The notes under the pieces: generated by a model
What the model was told of the DNA's origin: nothing
The model's input: the letters and a program-made list of their open reading frames with translations, nothing else
The model's database searches: none
Assembly (NCBI GenBank): GCA_024643945.1
Contig: JAHELX010000030.1
Location: 1-21,414 of the forward strand
DNA from: Anaerolineales bacterium
Lineage (GTDB): Bacteria > Chloroflexota > Anaerolineae > 4572-78 > NAK82
Direction: 5' to 3'
Length of the DNA stretch: 21,414 nt
Shown here: in pieces, positions 1 to 7,625 of the stretch
Position numbering within the stretch: position 1 is the stretch's first letter
How the letters are laid out: every line of letters starts with the position of its first letter
Made by a program: the position numbers and the translations under genes

Positions 1-2
1 GA

Positions 3-614
3 TTCTCGGCTCTGATAGGGATTGTCTTCATCTTGACGGGAGCCCTGGCACTGACGTTCAGTTTGGGCTTGGCTGGTCCAGGATCGGGTATATGGCCGTT
101 CTGGTCGCTGGGGTCGTGGCGCTTGTGGCCATTGACGGTAGTGGGCGTGGGGTTGCTTTTTGTGTTGCTGCCCTTCTTGCCTGCGCCGGGGCGGGCCGAG
201 GTGGTGCGCCGGAAGCGTGGCCTGGGGATCCTGTTTATCCCGAGCATGCCAATCCTGACCACCGGTGCTATTCTGTTCCTGGCCAGTGTCTTCAACTGGT
301 GGCGGGTCTGGAAGTGGCTGTGGCCGCAGGAAGTGCTGGCGCTGGCATTGGGCTTGCTGTTCGCCGCCATGTATGCCCGGCAGACCTGGTTGATCATTCC
401 GGCTATCATCATTTGGCTTAACGGGGTGTTGCTACAGTTCTGTGCCCTCACTGGCCTGTGGGAGGTGTGGGCGGTGTTATGGACAGTCGAGCCGCTGGCG
501 GTTGGGCTGGCGCTCCTGGCGGTCGGCGGCAGGACCCGCTCGAACTGGCTCTTGGTGGCTGGGCTTGTCGTGTGTGGGCTGGCAGGACTGGCGCTGATTG
601 GAATGACAGCTTAA
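3..614 (+). CDS. Multi-pass integral membrane protein, 5' end outside the window
   Basis: The frame is open from base 3 to the TAA at 612-614, about 203 residues, and no start codon in a good context is visible, so the gene probably begins upstream. An internal TTG at 33 has no convincing ribosome binding site. The protein is very hydrophobic, with about six predicted membrane segments separated by short Trp- and Arg-rich loops. One basic loop (VVRRKRG) after the second segment probably faces the cytoplasm. I do not recognise the family and assign no function. The stop codon overlaps that of the convergent gene at 611-3079 through a shared TTAA. Being coding is supported by the continuous hydrophobic pattern; the product name is descriptive only. 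Confidence 0.7.
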   Translation, partial: FSALIGIVFILTGALALTFSLGLAGPGSGIWPFWSLGSWRLWPLTVVGVGLLFVLLPFLPAPGRAEVVRRKRGLGILFIPSMPILTTGAILFLASVFNWWRVWKWLWPQEVLALALGLLFAAMYARQTWLIIPAIIIWLNGVLLQFCALTGLWEVWAVLWTVEPLAVGLALLAVGGRTRSNWLLVAGLVVCGLAGLALIGMTA

Positions 615-3079
615 TGGGGCACTATAAATCCACCATATCTTGCGTAAGTTCGAAATGTTTCCAAAGCCTGCTTCGCTGTGCCGGATCCTGGTGTCCCCTC
701 CTTGTAGAGACCGTAAGGGAGATCGCCGGGAAAATCACAGGTGCAGAACCAAATGGCCAGGGCCACGCGCGGATCGTCTTTGAGTGCGTCAAAACCGGCC
801 CTTAATGCCCTGTCCTGGATCGCTTGATCGCTTTCAGAGTTGGGACTGGGCGTCGGCCAACCGAACTCAGAGATGTAAAGCTGTTTGTTCGAACCTGGCC
901 CCTCGTACTGTTTGATTACATGCTCAATCTGGTTCACGTGTTCACGATACGTGCGTTGAACGAAGGTTTCCAGCGGGCCTTCATTCGGTCTGAAATCTGG
1001 ATGAGCATACAGGTGATACCCCACGCCATCGAAGGGATAGCCTCGGCCATTCCCCCAACCAAATAGCCGCTGCCCGGCCTTGTACACATCGTTCAGGTAT
1101 TTGGCAGTGACGGGCCAATTCTTTCCAAAGCCCAGCAGCGGCCCGGTAATGATCTTAATATCGTAATCTTTTACCCGTTGATAGATGCGCTCGATCATTT
1201 TCGCCAACCAGTATGGGGCCACGTGTTCTTGTTGCCAGTCTTCCCCGGTCACCGGGTCACGTCGCTCGGATAGTGGTTCTGGAACAACATGCCAATCGTT
1301 GGGCTCGTTGAAAGCCTCAAAAACCTGAATCTGGTTTTGGAACGCCTCAACGATCATCTCAAAATGCTCAGCGTATCGCTCAATCCACTCATCCGGGGTT
1401 TCACCCATCATGGCAATCTGTTCTTGATTGTATTGGGCCACAATGGGGCGGTTCTGAGGCGTGTTGACCCGCCGGCTCAAGGCCCAACCTTCTTCAACGG
1501 GCGGGAAACGAAACAGGTTGCCGGGATCTCGATGGGCGGCCTCGGACCCGATGACGGCATAGAATTGTGGCCCGTGTTCACCCCAGGCGTTAGTCAGTCC
1601 TTCACATAGTTTGTGATAGACATCAAGCCAGGCCTGGCCCGAATGGGAGACCGAGTGGTGGGGATGATGCCCTGGCCCCAGGATGAAATTGAGACGGGTC
1701 CAGTGAGCTTCGGAGGTCGCCAAAATCGCAGGATCGGCGACCGGTCCCCAAGCCTCGCCCGTGGCCGGATTGAGGGGGGCGTTCAGATCAAGGCCAACCT
1801 TTAGCCGAGCTAATCGGGCCTGGGGCCGTCTGGGCAGGGCCTCGTTACTGAACACACCAAGTCTGGTTTGAGTTCCTACAATGCCATCGGGAATGAGTAG
1901 ATTGGTTTCTTGAAATTCCCAAACAGCCGTGTGAGTGTTCTCGTCATAGATTCCATTGATATGGTCAGCGCTCAAGTAGCCCAGAAAAGCCAGGCGCTCT
2001 TGAACTTCCCGAACATCATCGCCCTGTAATGCTGGTTCCCGCAAGGCGAGCCTGCGATGGGTTATGGGGACAGCCAGGAGGTGCGGCACAGGAGTTGGCG
2101 CTTGAGACAGCTCATAGATCTTGTCCATCAGCGTAAACGTGTTCCCCTGGGCATCCCTGATGTGAGCAAAGGTCTCCCACTTGGCCGATCCCACCCCGAC
2201 CATGAACAGGCAGGCGCCGAGCACATACTCGTCCCGCTGCAGGAATTGATTGTACCATTCCATGGAGGCTTTGTAGCTGTCTTCCGAAACCTCTTCGACC
2301 TGGTATTCCGGTCCCCACTCTGGGTTGTTCCGGTAAAGCCACCCAACGTCCTCAGCGCGATGGTGAGGATGTTTATACATCAGGGCCAATCCCGCTTCGG
2401 TAATCATGACTTTGTGCTTATATCCATATTCCTCGTTGATCACCTTCATCACATCCCGGTAGACACCACATCCACTTTTTGTATCTGGCCGGCTTGGATC
2501 CATGTGAGGCCAGCCGTATTCGTGAAATCCCAGGTAGGTGTAGTTTTGTAGCGTCTTGGGGAAATATTTGAGATAGTCCTCACCGCGTGTCCAGTTGCCG
2601 GCCGCGAAGTTGAAGGCAACGGCCTCCAGGCCATCCTGCCGCAGCCGCTTGAGGAAGGCAACCTGATAAGCATCATATGCTTCCGCGTCTTCGATGATTT
2701 TCTTACGCTCTTCCTCCCTTTGCCAGTTGTCAGAAGCTGGACCTGGCAGAAGCTCGTTCAGGGTCATCCATGCATCGACAATTAATCGGCCGTTGTTGCC
2801 CCGTTGTTTGGCAAACTCAAAGTCGTCCCTAATGATGAACTCTGCCAGGTCATGTCCGGCTTGTTCTGGGTCGCTATTGGGATTGTCGTAAAGCTTCTGA
2901 CGCTGATTCTCGATAAAATAACGGCCGACAACAAACGTGTTGGGAGACCGGAAGTTGCGCATATCGCGCAGGAACCCCCTGTCGTACATTTCAGCCAGCA
3001 TAACCGGCGGTTGAATACGCCCAACTGGCTCGGCAAGATACTGAAAGCTTTGCGTGTAGAATCCCAATTTGTTCATCAT
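611..3079 (-). CDS. Double glycoside hydrolase-like protein with a central peptidoglycan-binding domain
   Basis: This 822-residue protein has three parts. Residues 1-325 form a TIM-barrel-like domain with a clan-A pattern: a candidate acid/base in TLNE (E109), a GFHEYGW strand, and a candidate nucleophile in VMITEAG (E228). Residues about 348-408 resemble PG_binding_1 (DVREVQERLAFLGYL, then GIYDENTHTAVWEFQ and DGIVGTQT). Residues about 425-822 form a second barrel with FEAFNEPND (E592) and LYISEFGWP (E738). Both barrels therefore keep the two glutamates expected for retaining hydrolases. The family fits GH5/GH39-like enzymes, but the substrate cannot be read from sequence. There is no signal peptide or membrane segment. 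The gene starts 15 nt after the stop of the M15-GH5 gene upstream, so the two are probably one operon acting on the cell wall or a glycan. ATG at 3079 is chosen because it directly follows that stop. Confidence 0.82.
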   Translation of the reverse strand: MMNKLGFYTQSFQYLAEPVGRIQPPVMLAEMYDRGFLRDMRNFRSPNTFVVGRYFIENQRQKLYDNPNSDPEQAGHDLAEFIIRDDFEFAKQRGNNGRLIVDAWMTLNELLPGPASDNWQREEERKKIIEDAEAYDAYQVAFLKRLRQDGLEAVAFNFAAGNWTRGEDYLKYFPKTLQNYTYLGFHEYGWPHMDPSRPDTKSGCGVYRDVMKVINEEYGYKHKVMITEAGLALMYKHPHHRAEDVGWLYRNNPEWGPEYQVEEVSEDSYKASMEWYNQFLQRDEYVLGACLFMVGVGSAKWETFAHIRDAQGNTFTLMDKIYELSQAPTPVPHLLAVPITHRRLALREPALQGDDVREVQERLAFLGYLSADHINGIYDENTHTAVWEFQETNLLIPDGIVGTQTRLGVFSNEALPRRPQARLARLKVGLDLNAPLNPATGEAWGPVADPAILATSEAHWTRLNFILGPGHHPHHSVSHSGQAWLDVYHKLCEGLTNAWGEHGPQFYAVIGSEAAHRDPGNLFRFPPVEEGWALSRRVNTPQNRPIVAQYNQEQIAMMGETPDEWIERYAEHFEMIVEAFQNQIQVFEAFNEPNDWHVVPEPLSERRDPVTGEDWQQEHVAPYWLAKMIERIYQRVKDYDIKIITGPLLGFGKNWPVTAKYLNDVYKAGQRLFGWGNGRGYPFDGVGYHLYAHPDFRPNEGPLETFVQRTYREHVNQIEHVIKQYEGPGSNKQLYISEFGWPTPSPNSESDQAIQDRALRAGFDALKDDPRVALAIWFCTCDFPGDLPYGLYKEGTPGSGTAKQALETFRTYARYGGFIVPH

Positions 3080-3094
3080 TTATCTCTCCGCCAT

Positions 3095-4768
3095 CTATCC
3101 GTTCTTCAATCGATGGGCGTATTCTCTGAACACGGTTGCCAGGTTGTCGAAATCCCTGAATGGCTCGCCGATGCCGCCATTGCTATCTCCGTCACCAATA
3201 TTGAGCGCATCAAAACCCCACGGCATATACCCGTTGGCTCCGCGGCCAAACCACCCGTCCAGACTGTCCTTAAAATCGTGGCTGCGGTCATAGGCGCGGC
3301 GCTCCTCTTCATTAGGGAGAGTGGGGATTACCATTGTTTCTTCAACGATCACTGGCATCTCTAGCTCTTTGGCTAGATCGATGTCTCCGTGATTGGGCCC
3401 GGTCGGGTGAGCCTCATCAGGATAGTGGACGGTCACAAAATCGATCAGCCTGCGCTCACCTTCGCGCCGACCGTATAGGTCCCGGCGCCGCTCATCGCCT
3501 GGGAACATCCAGGCGTGGGCCGTGCTGACCATGCCGGTCGTAATCAGATGATTGGGATCGATAGCCCGAATTTCCCGTGCAACATGGTGCTTAAACTCGA
3601 CGAGGCTTCCTGGGGCGTTGTCGACTTTAGCCTCATTGACAAGTTCCCAGGCAAAGATCTGAGGTTCATCTTTGAACCGCTCGACGATGTATTTCACAAA
3701 GGGCAGATAGTGTCTGGCAAACCCTTGTTGGAAGAACTCTGGAATCAAGATTGTGTGACTACCAATTTGTTGATAGAATCCATCATTTTCATCTCCCTGA
3801 ATCTTGAAGGGCACGTGACCGTATCCCAAGAAATCGGTCAGCGTTGGAATGAGGTAGAGATCGGAGTAACGCAGTTCATCTTTGATGATGCGCAGCAAAT
3901 CTTCCAGTCGATCTCCGACCTGCTGGGGCGTTGCATTCCGGTGGGGTAGGAAAACTCGGATAACGCGCCCCCCCATATCGTAGGCTTTGCGGATCTGTTC
4001 GGCGCGGTGGTGCGGGTGTGTGTTCTGGCTGATGAAGGTACCGTCGCCTTCATACCGTGCCCCGTAGTGCACCACGCCCCGTAGATTAAAGCCGATAAAC
4101 TTGAATTCTTCTCCCTTAACGCGGAAGTTCTCGCCAACCACCTGCACGAAATCCTCAGGGGGAGCTGCCAATGTGCCCAGCTCTGCCGTTGGGATAGTGA
4201 TCTCGGTTGGCTCTTCTTCAACGCCGAACCGTTTACGCATCTCGCGGTCAATTTCAGGCCAGGAGTAGTAATTGAGGACGGACCCACTCCGCTTTTGGAG
4301 ATGAGGCCAGTCCACCCAATCACTCCAGAAGCCACCAGAGATCAGGCCCCGCTTGACAGCCTCTTCGCCGTACAACCGGTAACCATTCATCTCTCTCCCA
4401 TCTGGTAGCGCCACTTTTTTGCGAGTTGACCACTCTGCTTCACCGTCGAGCAGCCAAAAACAATCTACGGCTTCACCCCATTGGTGCCAGCTTGTCCCCG
4501 GCAAGGCGTCGGTCACATGGTCGCCGAACTGAGGCCCAACGGAGTGCAAAATGTGGGCCAGGAAGGGAGCCCCTTTCTGTTCCAAATCGCGGGTCGCTGC
4601 TTGAATTTCTTCGATCGACCGTGACTGGCGCCAGTACTTGGCCTGTTCCCACGGGTCTCTGAGGGTGAAGTACGGCCTCATCTCGATCCCGAGTTGTCGA
4701 CAGGCTGCCAACACCTCTTCGACATCGGAACGAAAATCCGCAATAAGATCCTTCATATCTCTGGACAT
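3095..4768 (-). CDS. M15-type peptidoglycan peptidase fused to a GH5-like hydrolase
   Basis: The protein has 557 residues. Residues 1-160 match the M15 (endolysin/CwlK/VanY-like) zinc peptidase layout: SWHQWGEAVD supplies H95 and D102, and VDWPHLQ supplies D153 and H156, the usual Zn ligands and catalytic acid. From about residue 205 a GH5/mannanase-like barrel follows, with FIGFNLRG, ELVNEAK (E379 as acid/base) and PVIVEETMV (E477 as likely nucleophile), ending in GYMPWGFD. The family role would be cleavage of peptide stems in peptidoglycan plus hydrolysis of a beta-linked glycan. No signal peptide is visible, which is odd for a wall enzyme and resembles phage endolysins. GAGGAGG lies about 7 nt before the ATG and supports the start. 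It is the first gene of the operon with 611-3079 and shares an HPHHRAE stretch with it. Confidence 0.85.
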   Translation of the reverse strand: MSRDMKDLIADFRSDVEEVLAACRQLGIEMRPYFTLRDPWEQAKYWRQSRSIEEIQAATRDLEQKGAPFLAHILHSVGPQFGDHVTDALPGTSWHQWGEAVDCFWLLDGEAEWSTRKKVALPDGREMNGYRLYGEEAVKRGLISGGFWSDWVDWPHLQKRSGSVLNYYSWPEIDREMRKRFGVEEEPTEITIPTAELGTLAAPPEDFVQVVGENFRVKGEEFKFIGFNLRGVVHYGARYEGDGTFISQNTHPHHRAEQIRKAYDMGGRVIRVFLPHRNATPQQVGDRLEDLLRIIKDELRYSDLYLIPTLTDFLGYGHVPFKIQGDENDGFYQQIGSHTILIPEFFQQGFARHYLPFVKYIVERFKDEPQIFAWELVNEAKVDNAPGSLVEFKHHVAREIRAIDPNHLITTGMVSTAHAWMFPGDERRRDLYGRREGERRLIDFVTVHYPDEAHPTGPNHGDIDLAKELEMPVIVEETMVIPTLPNEEERRAYDRSHDFKDSLDGWFGRGANGYMPWGFDALNIGDGDSNGGIGEPFRDFDNLATVFREYAHRLKNG

Positions 4769-4849
4769 GCTGTGGCCTCCTCTGCTTTTGGTTTTGCATC
4801 ATATGGCTTTTGCGTCAGCTTTGGTCGTTCCTTCAGGCGGGGGAATTAA

Positions 4850-4892
4850 GTAAAAAACAAACCACGCTGCCGGTTTGGTCAGGCAGCGTGGT
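4850..4892 (-). terminator. Intrinsic terminator ahead of the wall-hydrolase operon
   Basis: An 11-bp perfect stem (ACCACGCTGCC and its complement, 4861-4892, 10-nt loop) is followed on the minus strand by a T-rich run, TTTGTTTTTTAC. It lies downstream of the truncated enoyl-CoA hydratase at 4971-5432 and upstream of the M15-GH5 gene. It may end the former transcript or act as a leader attenuator for the latter, because a good promoter lies at 5002-5030. Confidence 0.85.
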
Positions 4893-4970
4893 CGTGGTGG
4901 AATCATGCCGTAGCTAGAAGAGGGGGAGCAGGTAACTTTCGCCCGACCCGGGTAAACTGAGTGATGCCTC

Positions 4971-5432
4971 TCATCCAATGGGAGAGGTGTTGTCTTTGTT
5001 CAATATACCACAGTTTCGCACCGAGGGCAATAGGTTGGGTGCGTTCACTCCCTGGCCTACACCCACGTATATGGCAACCAGGCCAGCACCCACCGCCGCG
5101 CCATTGATGGCCGAAACGATCGGCTTGCGGCAGTTCAGGATGTTATACACCAAATCTCGAGCTTCTTCCAGAATACGGGCGATCTCGGCGTAGTTCTGAT
5201 AAGCCTCTTCAACCAATTGGTAATCGCCGCCGGCCGAAAAAGCTCTTCCCGCCCCGGTCACGACGGCCACGCGTACGCTGGGGTCTTGCTCAACGGTTTG
5301 CCAGACTTCCACCAGTTCGGTATGCATACGTGCATTGGTCGCATTCAACACCTCAGGCCGATTGAGCGTCATCCAAAGGATATGAGGGTCACGGCGTTGA
5401 AAAAGAATGTATTGATAGTCAGAATACTCCAT
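4971..5432 (-). pseudogene. Enoyl-CoA hydratase/isomerase family, 3'-truncated
   Basis: Residues 1-120 of this 153-residue frame match the crotonase fold: LNRPEVLNATNARM, the first oxyanion region AFSAGGD, and AINGAAVGAGL for the second. Family members are usually about 260 residues. Here homology stops near 5072, and the last 33 residues (from IYVGVGQG) do not look like the family, so the C-terminal half is missing. The family hydrates or isomerises enoyl-CoA esters in beta-oxidation or aromatic degradation. The start is supported by GGAGG 7 nt before the ATG. It lies 74 bases after the broken hydroxyacyl-CoA dehydrogenase in the same direction, the usual gene order for a beta-oxidation or phenylacetate set. 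The non-homologous tail coincides with a minus-strand promoter for the next operon, as expected if a deletion joined the two. A working enzyme is unlikely. Confidence 0.75.
5002..5030 (-). promoter_or_regulatory. Candidate sigma-70-type promoter for the wall-hydrolase operon
   Basis: On the minus strand TTGCCC (5025-5030) and TATATT (5002-5007) are separated by exactly 17 bases. Transcription would begin near 4995, giving a leader of about 227 nt before the ATG at 4768, with the terminator hairpin at 4850-4892 inside it. An imperfect inverted repeat with TGGGTG/CACCCA arms (about 5037-5065) sits just upstream and could be an operator. Confidence 0.5.
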
Positions 5433-5506
5433 AAGTGAGCCTCCGTTCGTTATCGATCAGGCTGGGCACACCAGTTTCAAAGCTTAGAGATTCGCAGGCT
5501 GAAAGT

Positions 5507-6463
5507 TCAGGAAGTGGAAGAATTCGCTGAGAGTTGATCCAAACGCGCCCCCCGCCGCAGGAGAGGGGCGGCGCGATAGCGCTCTTCGCCGTATTCGGCC
5601 CGCAGGTGATCCAGCACGGCCACCACGCGCTCGTGGCCGATCTCCCCGGCCCAGGCCAGAGGTCCCCTGGGGTAGTTGACGCCCAAAGTCATGGCCCGGT
5701 CAATGGTATCGCCGTCGGCGACGCCCTCACCTACGGCGAAGGCGGCCTCGTTGGACAGCATGCAGACCACACGCGGCAAGATGAGGGCCGGGCTGTCCGC
5801 GATCCACACCACGTAGCGCCCCAGGCTATGAAAGAATCCTTCGGCCGCAGCGCGCATATCCTCCGCCAGGATGGGACTGGGGACCAGGGTGGCAGTCGGG
5901 CCATTCCCGAGGAACAGGCCGTCAAAGCCGACCAGCCGTTCCGGGTGTTCCAGCCAGGTGGCGATTTCGCCCACGGTGACGTCGGCCGCCTGGCAAAGCA
6001 AGGGGATATACGTTGGCACAGCCTGGTCCAGGCGGCGGACCTGTTCCGTTAACCGTTCATCCCGACCGGCCACGACCAGGCCGACGACCGGCGCCGGGTC
6101 AGGTAGAGGTGAGGTCACCTCACCCCTATCCAAAGTGTAGCCAGCGCGCTGGCACAAGTCCGCCAGGCCAGGTGCCCAACTGCCGGCCGAAATCAGGGCC
6201 GTCCCGGAGTTGGCAGTGATAGGCGGCGGCGCAGGGGGTTGGATGGTGGGCGCATCAGGACCGTAGTTGTAAAATCCACGCCCTGTTTTGCGGCCCAGGG
6301 CGTTTTGCTGGACTTTTCGCTGCTGAATCCAATGCGGGCGATAGCGAGGCTCGTGGAAGGTCTGTTCGTAGATAGATTGGGTAGCCGCCAGGTTGATGTC
6401 AAGCCCGATCAAGTCCAGCAATTGGAAGGGGCCCATGGGAAAGCCGCCTCCCAGTTGTATCAC
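5507..6463 (-). pseudogene. paaH: 3-hydroxyacyl-CoA dehydrogenase (PaaH-like), C-terminal part after an in-frame stop
   Basis: This frame continues the N-terminal part at 6473-7102 in the same reading frame; only a TAG separates them. It begins with the first 3HCDH helical domain (GGGFPMGPFQLLDLIGLD), then LGRKTGRGFYNYG, a divergent middle region, and a second 3HCDH domain (SNEAAFAVGEGVADGDTID, then GVNYPRGPLAWAGEIG and YGEERYRAAPLLRR). From memory, that last stretch is very close to E. coli PaaH, the 3-hydroxyadipyl-CoA dehydrogenase of phenylacetate breakdown. A GTG at 6463 could in principle restart translation, but no ribosome binding site stands out and the NAD domain would be absent. 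The truncated enoyl-CoA hydratase follows directly. I read this as half of one inactivated gene. Confidence 0.75.
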
Positions 6464-6472
6464 CCAATCAAT

Positions 6473-7102
6473 CTATTGGTGGGTAGCAACCCCTTCGCCC
6501 AGCAGGCGGAGCGCCTCACTGTAAAAGGGACGGGCCACGCGATTGACGATAAAGCCGGGCGTGTCGCGGGTGACGACCGGGGTTTTGCCCATCTGCCCGG
6601 CCAGCCCCACCAGGGCCTGGATCGTTTCGTCGCCGGTTTGCGCTCCGCGTCCCACCTTCACCAGGGGCAAAAGAGGGGCGGGGTTGAAAAAATGCATGCC
6701 CCCCACCCGCTCCGGCGAATCAGTCGCGGCGGCTATGGCGGTGATGGATAGTGTGCTGGTGTTGGTGGCCAAAATCGCAGGCGACGGACAGATGGTGTCG
6801 AGCTGGGAGAATAGCTCTTGCTTGAGGGCCAGGTCTTCGGGAGCCGCTTCGATGACCACGGCCGCCCCCGCCAAATCTTCCAGGCGGGTGGTAAGAGTCA
6901 GATGCTCCGACGCCGCTTCTTTCCCCTTGCGGGCCAGGTGTTTTTGAATGTACCCGCGGCCTCGCTCCAGTATCTCGGGTGCTATGTCGTACAGGGTGAC
7001 CGTCAGGCCGGCAGCCAGGGCGGCCAGGGCAATGCCCGAGCCCATCGTGCCGGCACCGACAATGGCTATGGTGGTCTTTGCAGCTTGTTCTGTTCCGCCC
7101 AT
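6473..7102 (-). pseudogene. paaH: 3-hydroxyacyl-CoA dehydrogenase (PaaH-like), N-terminal NAD domain ending at an amber stop
   Basis: The 209 residues contain the Rossmann NAD-binding domain with GAGTMG at residues 16-21, VIEAAPEDLALKQELF, TNTSTLSI, and the catalytic-His motif HFFNP (H137), then PGFIVNRVARPFYSEALRLL. The frame stops at TAG (6473-6475), just where relatives read TPEQID; here the frame gives THQ-stop-ID, so a single CAG-to-TAG change explains it. Translation past the stop continues in frame into the C-terminal domains for a total of about 530 codons, the usual PaaH length. The glutamate that pairs with the catalytic histidine (LVEV in relatives) is lysine here (LVKV, K149). No clear Shine-Dalgarno precedes the ATG. 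Enzyme role if intact: NAD-dependent oxidation of 3-hydroxyacyl-CoA. Sequencing error at the TAG cannot be excluded, but the lysine also points to decay. Confidence 0.78.
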
Positions 7103-7130
7103 AGTTTATTGGTCTAAAGCAAAACCGTTT

Positions 7131-7332
7131 CTATTTATCAGATGATTGCAGTCGCTCCCGCACAAAAGTAAGGTGTTCTCGTAAGGCTGTAGGTGGGTCA
7201 TCTGAAATATTGCTGGGTTTAACCACATCTTGCCGACCATCGTGAAAATGCTTGGGGAAAGTGGAAATCTCATATCGCATTTACAATATCACCAAACTCT
7301 TCTTGTGCGATGCGAGCCAATTCATGGTACAT
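7131..7332 (-). pseudogene. TumE/DUF6516-like toxin with the middle deleted
   Basis: Two short frames on the minus strand look like the two ends of one small protein. ATG at 7332 overlaps the antitoxin stop and gives MYHELARIAQEEFGDIVNAI before a TGA at 7270-7272. One base out of phase, a 49-residue frame (7280-7131) reads RYEISTFPKHFHDGRQDVV and runs to a TAG at 7131-7133. The second resembles the C-terminus of TumE/DUF6516 toxins, which I recall as containing an E-x-x-TFP-H-x-H-type motif and being about 110-130 residues long. Roughly 50-60 central residues would be missing, with a frameshift at the join. The four-base-type overlap with the upstream gene is typical of coupled toxin-antitoxin pairs. 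The family call is from remembered motifs and is moderately sure; the presence of coding remnants is clearer. Confidence 0.5.
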
Positions 7333-7612
7333 CACCCACCTCGAGCAAGAGGCGCTGGAGGCGGCTCAGGTAATCCTCCAACCGCTCCCACTCTATAGCC
7401 TCTTCCCAGGCAGGATGGCTGTAGACCTTGCCCTGTTCGATGTGGGCTCGCAATTCGGCCGGGTTTTGCACGTCGTACCGATCCTGGAAGTCGTCGATGT
7501 CCATCTGAACGGCTCGTATCTCCCTTTCCAGGAAGGACTTCAGACTGCGTTGAATCAGCTCTTCTGGGGAAATCTGGAGTTCCCGGGCGATGGTCCGAGT
7601 GAGCAAACTCAT
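7322..7612 (-). CDS. Small helical protein, probable antitoxin partner of a TumE-like toxin
   Basis: This 96-residue acidic protein begins MSLLTRTIARELQISPEEL and is almost entirely predicted helix, ending in a leucine-rich segment (LEDYLSRLQRLLLEV). The N-terminal part could be a small DNA-binding or folding motif; the rest may wrap a partner. I start it at ATG 7612, where AGAGGG lies 6 nt upstream and the start falls 13 nt after the decarboxylase stop; a TTG at 7648 would overlap that gene. The next frame downstream overlaps its stop and has the remains of a TumE/DUF6516-type toxin, so this is most likely the antitoxin. Function is inferred from context and size only. It may be a solitary antitoxin now that the toxin is damaged. 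Confidence 0.65.
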   Translation of the reverse strand: MSLLTRTIARELQISPEELIQRSLKSFLEREIRAVQMDIDDFQDRYDVQNPAELRAHIEQGKVYSHPAWEEAIEWERLEDYLSRLQRLLLEVGDVP

Positions 7613-7625
7613 CTTTATCCCTCTT

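Noticed and set aside
4893..4995. Known riboswitch in the leader before the M15-GH5 gene
   Set aside because: I compared it by memory with TPP, SAM, c-di-GMP, fluoride, cobalamin and PreQ1 signatures and saw no convincing match.
5534..6052. Plus-strand open frame of 172 codons opposite the PaaH-like gene
   Set aside because: The minus strand shows clear dehydrogenase motifs; the plus frame is a GC-driven shadow without motifs.
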